A stretch of 64,000 bases of DNA. Origin: Takakia lepidozioides (lineage: Eukaryota; Streptophyta; Takakiopsida; Takakiales; Takakiaceae). Positions 22,198 through 34,557 of the stretch are shown piece by piece (position 1 is the first letter of the stretch; each line of letters opens with the position of its first letter). The position numbers and the translations under genes are program-made. The notes under the pieces are model-generated. The model made no database searches. It was not told where the DNA came from and was given only the letters and a program-made list of their open reading frames with translations. The DNA is taken from assembly GCA_030704615.1 (NCBI GenBank), contig CM060733.1, forward strand, positions 33,106,001 through 33,170,000, given 5' to 3'.

Positions 22198-25100
22198 TCA
22201 CTGGTCCCCTGGATCCATATTCAGAAGAGTGTGAACCTCCTGGGGGCTCAACCCTGGTGCATGTATGAAGTGATGAGTTGTGGAATTACAACGGAGTCTC
22301 TTTAGGTACACGTAGTACAAATGCTTGCAAGGGCAGTATGATGCCCCCTTGTTCGCCATGATCTGGAAGTCGGTGCAATTGCAGTGGGTGGGTAATTCTG
22401 AAATGGTGATGGTGTACACCTCATTGCGAACAGCTGAGCCCGCCGTGGCCATCTGATACACACGCCCGAATCCTGGTGGGGCACTTCTGTCGAGCTCTGG
22501 ATTGTACAGTTCATCCGAAGTGCATTCCCCATCCTTGTCTCGTTCACTTTTGAGGGAGGTCGCCGCCTCTTCGGTTTCCCCCAACGGTGTGTAGGATGCT
22601 TAGAGCTGTCGTGTCCCATTGTTCTTGCTCTCACAGGGTCGGTGGTGGAGGCTGTGGAAGCGGAAATGGTTGTCTGGGGACGTCAGTGCGCTGCACCATC
22701 CGAAATCCTGCGGCGGTAAGGGCGTCGGCCTCAACCTGACTCAGATCGCAGCCTGGTTCCACCGGCCACACCGGGGAGCCTCTGGCATTGTTTGTATGCC
22801 GTACTTGGGCTTTCCATACACGCAAGTCATAATGTCGTGCCTGCAGAACCAGAACTGGGTGGTTGTCGCCTCCGCAAACTTTGCATGGACAAATCTTCCT
22901 GTAAAAGTAGGAGCAGGGACAGCCCCATCTGGATTCCTCCTTATCATCTCTAAACAACGTTGCCGTGTATCCACACGAATTGCGGAACACCTTCCTCGAA
23001 ACGACGGCTTTGTGCGAGCAATTCTCCACTGTGATGCAGACACAGTCGTCTCCACAATGGCTTGGCCATACTGCATAACAGCGGGCGGAATGTGGGGCAA
23101 GGGAGCGGTGGGAATTTGTTGCACGAAATCCCGGTTGAAGGCGACGGCGATCTGGAATTTCTTGGGCTTCCACTGCTGGAAGACACATTGTGCGGCAACA
23201 TGACGGGACCTCGAGGTGCTGTCCGAATGTTCCTGTCGGATCTCCAGGAATCCTCTTCGCACCCGGTTCCTCTTCAATCCTCCGCCTGACAGGGCGAGTC
23301 CGGACGTCCCCTCTAGGTGTTCACCTCTGCGGTGCAGAGGCGTCCCTTTGATCTTCTCTCGCAATGCTGTCGCCCATTTCACTGGATTCTTGGACCTCGA
23401 AGCTGTTCGTACCAACAATTCCTCCCTGTCCGGCCCAAAGCCCCATTGTTTGCCGCTCAGGAACTTGTAGTACGTGGCTTGCTGCATGATTGCTCTGTCG
23501 ATGTCCTCCGTTGTGGCCGTCACTACGTCCACCAGATGTGCGGCAGAAGACGCTCGCCAGGAGGAGTGGACCGATTCTGCCATATTCGTGTTCGGCATGT
23601 CCGTGTCGGAATCCAAGCACCGCTCCTAGAAGGACACAAACAATGGTGAGGGACCAATCGAAATGTCCGTAACAGAAAGACAAATGAACGAAATTGACAG
23701 CAGCCTACCTCCCGCATGTACTGTCCGAACTGTCGATACCGAAAATGCCACCACCCCAACCAGCTGTGCAATGCTCCCAGATTGGTTGTCTCCACTGCAC
23801 CTGACGTGTTCCACCAAGCCTCGATGATAGCAAACTTAACCTCCGCGTCATCAAATGTGGGTGCATCCTTCCACGCCGTACAAAGGACACGTGTTCAGCC
23901 TGGAATGAGCTAGCAACAAATTTGGTAGTGTAGTGGGATAGACTCTGCATCCAATGGAATCCACAGGATCTCTCTTTCCCCTCCATTGGAACATTGGGGT
24001 CCTCACCGTACACACGCCGCACCCTGCCAGTTGGCCTGAGCGTTGTCCCATGAATCCCCTGAAATTGGGCTCTGGCAATCCCGCCCTTGCCATCTGCTCG
24101 TTTATGCCCTCCCACAGATGCATCTCGGACTGTGTGTCCTCCCCTTTCATCTCGCAGATTGCAATCGTCATGAGCCTCTTGGAGTGATAGTCATAAACAT
24201 GCGCACCCATAGTCACCCACTGATGGTTTGTAATTCGCTTGATGTGATCAAACATCACCCAAGCATTCGACAAGTTTCCAGTTGTCATGCGAGTGACCAA
24301 GTCGACTCCACTCCCAGGCCCACACGTCGACATTTTGAAAATGTAACAACGATCGGATTCGCTGCCTTGCCCTGGAAACCTGCTACCTTGGATGTAGTCA
24401 TATCCAGTCATTCGTTTCACCTCCAGATTGAGTACATGTCCGACCCCCTGCCGAACTCCTGCTTGCAAGATACGATGTGATTCCGCACATTCGGACTACA
24501 ACGTGCGAGACGGACTCCAAGAGGTCACGCATCTCGTCTTCGGTCAAGGGCTCTCGGTCGGAACCATCTTCAGACATGATTTTGCCAAGAGCAATCTTGT
24601 GGGCTGCCTTCAGCTGAATCTGCTTTGGTCTGGCTCCGGGGCTCAATTTCACCTCCTCTTTTATGATGTCGTGTGCTTCCTGCACAGCCTCACGCATGTT
24701 GCCTCTCGCCAAGGGGTGGCAGTGGACCCCAACGTGTATGCAAGCTCTAGTCAAGTCCGCGGAGCAAATGGATAACGTAGTATTGCTTGGCTCTGCACAT
24801 GGACATGCACGTCGGTGGTTCTTTGCAATGTGCACACTTGAAAGAACCCGCAGGAGCTTGGCTGGAGACAATGAATGGATGATGCGTTGTGCCAGTCCAA
24901 TCCGTCTCGTTTCTCCGCCCTCCTTTGGAGAGAAAGTGGAAGCAGGTGGGATTGAGGCACCTCAGCTTCCCCGCACAGAGGACATATCGTACACGAACAC
25001 CATCAGCAATTTTCGTGCTACTGGTCTTCGTCACACACCAGGGGTGTCCGTCATGCTTTCGATCCATGTCTGTTAACATCCCGGAGGCTTTCTTTGACGA

Positions 25101-25400
25101 AGAAACAGGTGGAAACTCGAAGATGACATTGCCATCGACTTCGGGAGGCAGAAAAGTTACCTTTCTGACTGGGAATTTGGCATAGTCGAGAGCAGCCAGC
25201 TCGGAGCGAGAACCATCGAGGTGATGTGTGTCGTAGGAGCTGCACAATGGACCGGGTTGGAGTTATGCTCGAGGGCACATGCGTAGCACCTACAGAGACG
25301 TCCATGCCGGATTTGAACGACCGTGTGGAGGACATGGGTACCTCAATGCAATCATCTTCCTCGTCGGAAATGTCGAATACGTCCACACGAGAAGCTATGG
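22198..25400 (-). pseudogene. MULE-type transposase with Cys cluster and SWIM zinc finger
   Basis: Read from 25.4 kb leftwards. An acidic leader (FDISDEEDDCIEVP) is followed by a Cys-rich module (MDRKHDGHPWC, then GKLRCLNPTCFHF, then CKEPPTC). Next come 'RACIHVGVHCHPLARGNMRE' and a DDE core with 'NAWVMFDHIKR' (first Asp) and 'ICEMKGEDTQSEMHLWEGI'. 'DNAQANW' supplies the likely second Asp and 'CGFHWMQS' the CxxH of MULEs. A helical part with 'NTNMAESVHSSWRA' (exon 22741-23620) precedes a SWIM finger, HCNCTDF...ASYCPCKHLYY (CxCx(n)CxH), at 22.3-22.5 kb. An intron at about 23631-23706 is clear. Three single- or double-base shifts occur between 23880 and 24050, around DNAQANW, so this copy is probably inactive unless they are sequencing errors. 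Confidence 0.8.
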
Positions 25401-26000
25401 AGGGTCTTGACGGTCCAGGTCGGGAATGATTATCGTTGCATACCTCTCTATTGGCAGTGGCCGCCTCTCGGTTTCCGGACTCCTTTGTGGATGGTGTGGG
25501 CAGCGACTGATTCGGAAGGGAATGGGCATGCTCGGTACAGGATGGTGTCTGACGGGGGAACGTGCCATTCGATTCCGCAACCTCCGTCGTTACCTAGCAC
25601 GACAATGGTCTCGTCAACCTGTCCAGGAACATCCTTCCTTTCTTCTTCCAAATAAACTGTGCCCGGTTTGAGCTTGAATTTGGAACAAAGGTAAGTTTCA
25701 GTCATTCTGCAAAGTCCTCCCTCGTTTGGGATCCAGGCTCTCCCAAGTGCGGAGGACAGCAAACTATAGCGTAGGAATTCGGAGCCATCGAACACCGCAC
25801 GGAGTTGGCAAGTGCGAGGTTCAGTATAGCGACAGACCAAGGCTCACAGGCACCATCTAAGTGGATCTGCGGAGTCCATCGACGATTGGAAGTCGCACAT
25901 TGAAGTGGAAAGTATTGTTTCAAGCTACATGCATGAAGGTGGGAGGTTTGATTCCATAGCCAGTGAGTATGACAATGATGGCCGATTCGGCGACGAAATA
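25400..26000 (-). other. Possible 5' exon(s) upstream of the transposase
   Basis: A 130-codon frame (25448-25840) reads KPGTVYLEEERKDVPGQVDE and 'GIEWHVPPSDTILYRACPFP'. It lies between the Cys-cluster leader and the palindrome array and could be a first exon of the transposase or a small separate gene. No family is recognised. Confidence 0.3.
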
Positions 26001-26217
26001 ACATCTCCTGACAGTTTCTCCTGAGGGTGGATCCAGCAGTATTCTCGGTGCAGACAGGAACGTTCCCACTGGCAAGTGCCAGGACTGCTGGTTAAAACGG
26101 TCAGACAACCAAGTTGTGCTCATCAAGACTGGCCGCAATTGTGTTGTTTCGGAACAATGCAACCCATTCAGGTTCCAGATTTCCCGTCCCGAGTGATTCT
26201 TTCGATTGCTGTGGACG

Positions 26218-27920
26218 GAAATACGGCGCCGCATTTCCGTATTGCATCTTTGTCATGCACCAGAGCGACGGAAATGCGGCACCGAGTTTCCGTCCGGGGG
26301 AAACCTTTATACTCTCCAGAACGGAAATCGGTAACGCATTTCCATCCAACAAGCACGGTATGTGAAGGTCGAACGAAATGCGGTACCGCATTTCCGTTCT
26401 GATTGAGAATTATGAACAACGGGAACAGAAATGCGGCACCGCATTTCCGTCCGAGTCGCACTTTTTCGACATTTCAGAACGGAAATGCGGCGCCGCATTT
26501 CCATTTTGTATCTGATGCATGCAGCTCAGGGATAGAAATGCTGCAGCACATTTCGTCCTTAAAAGACATTCATACTCTCCAAACGGAAATGCGGTACCGC
26601 ATTTTCATTCAAAAAGCACGGTATGTGAAGGTGGAACGGAAATGCGGTACCGCATTTCCGTTCGACCTTGAGATTTATGAACAACGGGAACAGAAATGCG
26701 GCACCGCATTTCCGTCCGAGTCACACTTTCCGACATTCCAGAACGGAAATGCGGCGCCGCATTTCCATTTTGTATCTGATGCATGGAGCCGAGTGCGATT
26801 CCGACCGCTTCATACAGCGCAATTCCGACCGCTTGAGACATTCATACTGTCCAGAACGGAAATGCGGCACCGCATTTCCGTTCTGACTGAAAATCGTGAA
26901 CCATCTGAACTGAAATGCGGCACCGTATTTCCATCCGAGTCGCACCTACCACATTCCAGAACGGAAATGCGGTACCGCATTTCCGTTCTGACTGAAAATC
27001 GTGAACCATCGGAACTGAAATGCGGCAGCGCATTTCCATCCGAGTCGCACCTCCCAACATTCCAGAACGGAATGTATTAGATTCAAAGGGAAATGCGGCA
27101 CCGCATTTCCGTTCTGATGAAATATCCTGAAACATCGGAACTGAAATGCGGTACCGCATTTCCGTCGGAGTCGCACCTTCCGACATTCCAAAACGGAAAA
27201 TGCGGCGCCGCATTTCCGTTTTGTATGTGAGGCATGGAGCTGTGGAACGAAAATGCGGCACAGCATTTCCGCCAGCGTCAGACGTTAATACTCTACAGAA
27301 CGGAAATGCGGTACCGCATTTCCATTCTGACTGAAAATCGTGCGCAACGGGAACAGAAATGTGGCACCGCATTTCCGTTCGAGTCGCACCTTCCGACATT
27401 CTAGAACGGAAATGCGGCGCCGCATTTCCGTTTTGTATATTGGGCCTGGAGCTGTGCTACGGAAATGTGTTGCCGCATTTCCATCCATGTGAGACCTTCA
27501 AACTTTCCAGACCGGAAATGCGGCACCGCATTTCTGTCCAGGTGAGACCTCTATACTTTCCCGAACGGAAATGTGGCACGGCATTTCCATTCATCAACTA
27601 ACGTATGTGAAGTGGGAACGGAAATGCGGTACCGCATTTCCGTTCACATTGAAAATCATGAACCACGGGAACTGAAATGTTGTGCCTCATTCCCGTCCCA
27701 ATCGCACCTTTCGACATTCCAGAACGGAAATGCGGCGCCGCATTTCCCTTTTGAATCTCATACATGGAGCTGTGGGACGGAAATGCGGCACCGTATTTCC
27801 GTTCAACAACTAAGGTATGTGAAGGTGGAACGGAAATGCGGTGCCGCATTTTCTTCCAACAAGTACGGATGTGTAGCTGAGTGATGGTACTTAACGGAAA
27901 TGCGGCGCCGCATTCGCATT
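26218..27920. repeat. Array of ~31 palindromes, ~53-bp period
   Basis: The core GAAATGCGGNNCCGCATTTC is repeated about 31 times, for example starting near 26379, 26429, 26481, 26585, 26638, 26692, 26744, 26859, 26912, 26963, 27143, 27195, 27300, 27407, 27513, 27619, 27725, 27778 and 27831. Spacing is mostly 51-55 bp, about five turns of B-DNA. Spacer sequences are themselves related. The central dinucleotide is mostly TA, CA or CG, giving GGTACC, GGCACC or GGCGCC. The array fills the space between the divergent transposase and ParB-MTase genes, so it likely contains or controls both promoters. Open frames crossing it are by-products of the repeat. Confidence 0.95.
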
Positions 27921-28266
27921 TTCGCTCCAACTGATCAGACGCTGCGACGGAAATACCTTGAAATGTGAACACGTGGAGCAACAGAATTGCTGCACATTTC
28001 GGCACTCTATCTGACTGAAGGGGCATGAGGCGGCGCGGCCTGACCGTTGAATAATGATGTTTGTTTTTCGGACGGCAGGCGTACCCTCAACGATTTGAAT
28101 TTCGTAATGACGCAAACTCCACGAGGAGACACTTTCGTCCAACCCTTTCGAACCCAAGTGGTGCATCACCGCCGTTTCATCTACTTTTGTCGTGTCTCCT
28201 CAGTCACCTCTCTCGCGCCCTTTCCATCTGCACTCTTTGCCCCTTTTCCCTCTCTCTGTTCTTCTT

Positions 28267-31200
28267 ATGCTCGAACCTGAGAGGGGGGGAGTTCGTGCAC
28301 CAGACAGGAGACCTCGTCGCAAGCTCCGGAAATTATACTTCGGACGCAGGCCAATGCCGAAGGGGAGGAAGCATATGCGTCTACAGGAGGAGATTGCCAT
28401 CTCCGAGCAGCAGGCCACTCAGGCAACCCAGCCACCAGTGAGAGCTCCATGCGATCGGGCTGCGCGCAGCTGATCGAGCACCGAACCCCCCATTTTGCTT
28501 CTGTAATTCTTAGACTGAATGCTAGGAGACTTGAATGCAGAACATGTTTGCATGCCTAACAGGAAAGGTGGACGTGCTGGAGGGATCGCAGGAATCCGAA
28601 GAGCCGCAGGAAGAGTCCGAGGAGCTAGCTGCAGCACGTACACCCACCCGATCCCCGAGCGCGGGTATTCCTGCCGGGCCTAGCCCTCTGCGATTCAAAG
28701 ACGCGGTCTTCGAAGGGCAAGTTCAAAGTCCCAGAGATCGACTCGCGTTCTTCGATCATGGAGAATCGCCAACAGGGGTCGGGCCCTTCTCCAGCAAAGT
28801 CGAAGAAGAAGCAGCACGTCCCTCCACTGGCTTCTGAACCGGCTCAGGCCGATTCACCCCCCCCAACGCGAATGAAGCAGCAGGGTAGAAAGACAGATTC
28901 AATTGCAGCAGACACCTTCACCTGCAAGGATGAGGAAGCAGAAGGCAATCAGGGCGACGGGCGAACAATCTCCCGCAAAACCGCTTCCACGAGCTGAAGC
29001 TCAGTTCCTGGAGGATTTCCCGCCTGCAGATGTTGGGGCCGACTCTGCTGCAGCGAAGGCAATGGGATCGACCGTTGATCTGATTTGGTACCGGAGGAGG
29101 GTGCTGCCGCTGAACGTTCGCAGCAGACCTCACCACCGATGGGCAAGCAGGCCCGGAGGAGGCCTCTGCAATGGCAGAATTGCCCGCAGACAGGCCCCAG
29201 AGTGCAGCTCCAGTTGAGGATGCTCCAGCTGCTCAGCCACTACCGGCACCTACAGACATGTCTCCGGAGGATTTCAAAAGTGCAGCGGATAAAATGTTGG
29301 AGGAGACACACAGTAGCATTGGCAGAGTTCTGGGCAGCAGGGTATTCCAGCGGACTCTTCGAATCCCACTCTGTCGCATGGTCTCCCTTCCCATCGTCAG
29401 GCAGGACCTTCCCGGAGATGTGGATAAGCTCAAGTTCGCATTTCGAGAAGGGTACCGTCTGGGATCGGCAGCGTTTTACGTTTCCATTGAGAATGAGGAC
29501 GGCGAAACTCGTGGACCCACTGCCGATGAATTGTCAACGTGGGATACCCACTGGCACACTCGCAACCACGAATTCGAGGCGACGCTGAAGGGTGATCCAG
29601 ACTTCGGCCATATGTCGGGTAAAATGTTCTTTGTGTGGGACGGGAATCACCGACTTCTCGCCTGGTGGGAGTACATCAAGCAGAACCATGCCAAGCACAT
29701 TGGCTGGCATTACATGGTGGAGTGTGTCATCCTCAAGGTGAAGGCGGCAGACTCCTCCCTGCTCAAGAATGCCATGGCGGACCTCAACTCGTAAGATACT
29801 CATACCCTCCCTAGCACGTTCGAAATGCGGTGCCGCATTTCGGTTTCCATTCTGGTTTGTTTCCGTGCTTCCGTGTACTGAACTGGAGAGTGTGCCTTGC
29901 AGGGTCACTGAGAATGCGTACGTGCATACCCACATGGCACACATGCTGTACAGGGTGAGGAAAACTGGTCTCACTGATCCGCAGATGTTTGCGGAAATGC
30001 TGGAGCCCGAGCTCATTCAGAAAGCCGTTGCAAAAACAGACCGGACATGGTATCGTCTCACTATGGATGGAATGGTGGAGGTGATATACGAAGTAAGTCG
30101 TCCTCCAATTTCCCTCTGCTCATCCTTCCCCAATTTTCAGTAATATTTCCACATGAATCGAATGTAACGCTTCTGCATGTTTTTGTTGGCAGTCAAACAT
30201 CAAGCTGGATTTGGCCCATGCCAAACGCTTCTTCATGGAAAGTGAGGGGCAGGTCAAAACGTTGCAGTCATTGACTGAGCACTTGAAGGAAGCCGGTGTC
30301 AAGTCCAGAACCAAATACAAGTCAAAGCTTGTGAAGCTGGTGGCAATTGCAGATCCGGCACTTGGAAAGACTTCATCCCCGAGATTGCAAAACACTATTC
30401 TCGGGCCATGCAGCCGACCATGCAATTGGAGAAACTGCATCACCTCTCAACGGCATGTGTGGAGGCGAAAGAGAAGGTGAGGTTTCAATGCACTGAAGTT
30501 CCTTCCTAGCAATAGCCACTCTCTTCCAGCTCCTGACATTGGATCGGAAATGGCAGACACGGTGGCTGTCGATCTGGAATGCATCCGAGAGCATAAGGAC
30601 AATGTGGTCTTTTCCACTCGAAGTTTCCGACCCTGCAGTGGATGTGTGGCTCAACCGTATGACTTGGTGGTTCCAGGTAATTCAAGGTACTTCCCCAGAT
30701 TTGCTTTTCTGACATGAATTCCCTGAACTGCTACGTGACAATGGATTTGGGAATCGCAGGTAATGTCGAATGCGAAGGAGCAAGTCGTAATGCACACAAA
30801 TTCGTTCGGCTTGTACGTCAAATGGGATGGAACACAGACATTGGAAGACTACGTGACACGTTTCAGATGTGCGTACAAGGACAACCTTTTCGCCAGAGAG
30901 CTACAGACAGCAAGAAGGAGCGTGGAGTTTACACATCAGGAGGGAGCGGGGAAAGCTGCAATGCGAATTGTTTACAGGTGAAGCACAGCTGCCCTTGTAT
31001 GCGAAGCCTGGTTACGAGGTTTGTCTCGGAAATGCGGCACCGCATTCGCATTTTATGTTTTCGGTGGCACTCTGCCAGTAGGTTGGTCTCAACTTTTGCT
31101 CACGCATGCTGACTGCCTTGCAGGTATATGAAATACGTGCTCCTTCAGACAGGGGCCCTGGCTCAAGAGCCCCCGTTCTTCATGGCTTGGACCGTGGCGG

Positions 31201-33474
31201 GCCCAAGCTGTGTCTACACACCCGAGATGCAGAAACAATGGCATCCCGCGCATCTCGTTGGATGCCCGTGGTACCTGGACATGTCTGGCGGTATTGTTGA
31301 CGAGTCTGAGAAAGATCTGCACGCCTTGGCAGAAGAGAAGAGAAAGGAAAGACTTGTCCCTGCTGGGCCAAAGTCGGCAAATGAATCTGCTGCTCTGGAA
31401 GAATCCAGAAAGGCAGCTGAGATGGCACAAAAGACGGTGGATGCAGCTGTGCAGGCCCAACAGAAGGGGTCGAAGAAGAGGACTCGCCAGCAAGGAGCAG
31501 CTGTTGTGACACCCGCCAAAACGAAGAAGCAGAAACAGCCTGTTCAGGAAGAGGGTGAGGAAGAGGACTCCGATGGAGACTTTGCAACCAGCCCACCCCC
31601 CCAAACGCAGGCTGCCTCCCCTGTGCCCACCGTTGTCACGAGAGGCACGAGAACTGGCTCGGCAAAGAAGGCACTCTTCAACCCCCCAGGGGGGCACCCT
31701 TTCGAGCCGGTGGAAATGAAGAGGCCAAAGTGGCTCCCGAAACAGTAGTCCAGTGTGTAAATGAGAGTTTCTTGGCGGCTTTGGATGGACGGGCAGCCAA
31801 GTTGGCATACATGAAGACCATGGAGGGTCTGAAGGGCAGAGCACTGAAGAAGGCGACTGCCGAAGAGCCTTCCGACACCCCAGGATTTCAGAATATGGTC
31901 TCGTTCTTTGAGAGGGTGTGTGCAGACAAGGATTGTAGGAGGGGCGGAAATGCCACCGAGTGGTCTTGCGATATGATCATCTTGGATATTCCGGACGGAG
32001 AGCCTGTGGAAGGACTGCAAGCTTTGCCATCTTGGAACAGGTACTCGGAGGACTTTTGGAAGAAAGGATTCGGGCTCGCCCGCATGGTGTTGGACGACAG
32101 AGGCTGTGTGGTTGTCCTGGCGAGCAGAGGAAAAAACACTCAGACAGGAATTGCGAAGTGGACCCGCAAGAGCGCCGTCCCGATTCTGAAAAAGAAGTGG
32201 ACGTGCATCAACACACTGGGCCTTCGGTCGGAAGGGAAGAAGGTGATTACGACACTGGCACTCGTCCATTCATTTGCTTGGGTGTTTTCAAATGCGGTGC
32301 CGCATTCGGTTTCTAATCGTTTTCCCCCTGTGTATGCAGACGAAGCAGTTCGATGCATACTGCTTTGTGAAGGAGAACTCCACCTTTGCTTTCCGGAAGG
32401 AGGGAGGAAAGGTTGACCCGAACTGCGACCCACTCGATTACGACGTTCTGTTCAACAACGTTCCCAAGGAACTTCTCCCTCATAGCCTCACTTCAACGGA
32501 ACCCCTGCGGTACTCACGGACTCGGAGCCCTGCCTTCATCAGACAATTATGGAGACATGCACAGACGTGGAGGGCACAGTGCTCGACCTCATCTGTGGGA
32601 CAGGTATGCAGAATCTTGATCTATGTTGTTCTGCAAATTCTCGTTAGGATGTAGTTCGCAACATCTGAAGCGCCATGTGGTAATGGGTGGATGGCATTGT
32701 AACAGGTGCCTCAATGTGGGCTGGGCGGTTTTCCGACCGGCACCTCTTTGCCTACGAGGAGGATTCATCCGTGTGGGGATCCCATCTGGAGGGGCTGCAA
32801 CGGAATGTGAAGGCTCCCGACAGAGCGGAAGTCTCCTCGGATTCGTCGGAGTCCGAGGAAGACACAGTGGACATTGATGCCGAGGAGAACCCGGAATACG
32901 AGTGAGTGCAAACATTGTAAGTTTGCAAAGCCTTCTGGGTCATTTATGTCAAACGAATTTCCCGACTGTGGTTCTCATTTGTCTCGTTGATGATTGTCAT
33001 GTGCAGGATTGCAGGGTCCGGGTCGAAACATGTAGGGCCTACACTTCCTGCCAGGAAGAATGTCCCGTTCTTTGCGAGGGCCGACTTCATGACGAGCCCG
33101 GTGAGGGACTACTCCCTTCCTAGTTATGCAGCTAAACTCGCAAATACAGCGATTAGAAGAAGTGAGAATCCCAGTAAGTAGAGCAGATTTTGGAGAGGGC
33201 TAGGGAGGACAGAAGGATAAGGAAAGAGTTGGCAGCAGCTCAGACAGGTAGACGGGTACGAAAGTACATATGTGATTCAGCGGATGAGAGCGACGCAGAC
33301 AGGGAGGAAGACGACCCAACGGAGGTGAGATGGACAGTTCCGCAAGGGGAAGATGGGATTTTCGAAAGCCTGGCCAACGAGCAGTCCGCTGGAGATGAGA
33401 AAGGCACTGAGGGGGTGGAGGCGGAGCAAGACAGTCTAGAACAGGATGAGGATTCGGATGATTTTCAAGATTAA
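28267..33474 (+). CDS. Transposon-borne ParB-domain/DNA methyltransferase fusion, multi-exon
   Basis: Leader and linker (28267-29250) are rich in Glu, Pro and Lys, with unclear splicing. The ParB-like exon (29171-29790) has GKMFFVWDGNHRLLAWWEYI, the DGNHR box of ParB/sulfiredoxin-type domains. Further exons: 29903-30092, 30193-30476, 30530-30676, 30760-30977, 31124-about 31748, to 32263, 32340-32603, 32706-32901 and 33007-33178, then an acidic tail ending DEDSDDFQD. A coiled, Lys/Glu-rich linker precedes the methyltransferase. Motif IV-like 'CDMIILDIPDG' comes before motif I 'VLDLICGTGASMWAG' and 'RHLFAYEED', the permuted order of beta-class N4/N6 methyltransferases. DPPY is replaced by DIPD, so catalysis is doubtful. 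Frame changes at about 30360, 31685 and 32490 leave gene integrity open. Confidence 0.65.
29820..29846. repeat. Solitary palindrome in ParB-MTase intron 29791-29902
   Basis: CGAAATGCGGTGCCGCATTT lies wholly within the intron that follows the ParB exon (donor GTAAGA, acceptor TTGCAG). It is the same palindrome as in the 26-28 kb array. Confidence 0.9.
31026..31051. repeat. Solitary palindrome in ParB-MTase intron 30978-31123
   Basis: GGAAATGCGGCACCGCATTC lies in the intron between exons ending at 30977 (donor GTGAAG) and starting at 31124 (acceptor TTGCAG). Confidence 0.85.
32289..32312. repeat. Solitary palindrome in ParB-MTase intron 32264-32339
   Basis: CAAATGCGGTGCCGCATTCG lies in the 76-bp intron between the two methyltransferase exons (donor near 32264, acceptor TATGCAG at 32339). 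Confidence 0.85.
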
Positions 33475-33609
33475 TAGAATTTTAATGAAGTCTCTGTAAA
33501 TGTAAATTCTCTTCCAGAGTATATAAAGGAAATTCTGCCAGACATTCGTGACCCCTCTCCAGTGTGCATTCCAGCCACACAATCGCTCAAACCACGACGC
33601 TCCCAAAAT

Positions 33610-34300
33610 CAGAAATGGTGCACCGCATTTCCAAAATTTTGGCAACTCTAAGAACCTCTTTTGGAAATGCGGCACCGCATTTCCAAAACAGGGGAGGGAC
33701 TAAGTTTTCCATTTCAATGTTGGCATAGTAAAAAGTAATCGGCCGATTGGAAATGCGGTGCCGCATTTCCAAAATTTCCTTTGTCCACACGCCAGTTTTG
33801 GCCTCTCCCGCTCATTGCATGGATGCCACCACGCTTACAGAGGTCGAACAAGGAGGTCGAGATGGCGGAATTGAAAATGCGGTGCCGCATTTCAGTATTG
33901 GGGATGGTCGTTGTTCGAACTGCAGGCCCATCAGCAAAAATTGGAACCGCATTCCATTGTAAAAAAAAAATCGATGACGGACATGGAAATGCGGCGCCGC
34001 ATTTCCAGAACGGACATCGCAATTTGTCCATTTGCAGACCCTCTCTCGGAAATGCGGTAACGCATTCCATCGCGCTGGTCGGAAATGTCACACTTTTCGA
34101 AGTGTTGGACGGAAATGCGGCACCGCATTCCCTTGTCCAAAAAGAAGTTTCCATTGCCAAGCTGAAAATGCGTCGCCGCATTTGCAATGCCAACCTCGTT
34201 TTCTGACCAATTTATAGACCCGTGTTGGTATTTCGTGTACCTGGACGGAAATGATGCACCGCATTTTCTTGTCCCACATGGAAATGCGGCGCCGCATTTC
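33610..34300. repeat. Second palindrome cluster of the 15-kb element
   Basis: About 10 copies of the same palindrome at roughly 33614, 33660, 33747, 33870, 33982, 34046, 34108, 34161, 34244 and 34277. Several are degenerate and spacing is irregular (35-125 bp). The cluster lies between the 3' end of the ParB-MTase gene and the minus-strand paralog A. A further copy at 35416-35438 overlaps the upstream end of paralog B, and partial copies lie near 21477, 21547, 21836 and 21930. Confidence 0.9.
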
Positions 34301-34557
34301 AATGTCCGACATGGCGTTACTCTGGTATATTCTTGACACATGACTCACATACCGGTTACTCTGCTATATTCATCCGGACAGACACATTGTAGAAATGAGA
34401 CATCAAATTGTAAACAGTGGGCCAATTCCGACAGTTATTCAACACAATGAAACACAATCATACAGAAGTGAGGTACGATGGGTTTATTGATCGGACACGA
34501 TGTCTCACATTTACCAACTGCAGACAAAACTAAGCCCTTCCTCCTTCTACATGGGCT

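Noticed and set aside
26218-27920. The regular palindrome array looks like a CRISPR array
   Set aside because: Spacers are related to one another rather than unique, there are no cas genes, and the context is a plant nuclear transposon.
26076-28026. Long open frames on both strands across the palindrome array
   Set aside because: They only repeat short words such as RYRISV or CGTAFPF forced by the palindrome and its period; the same happens in several frames on both strands.
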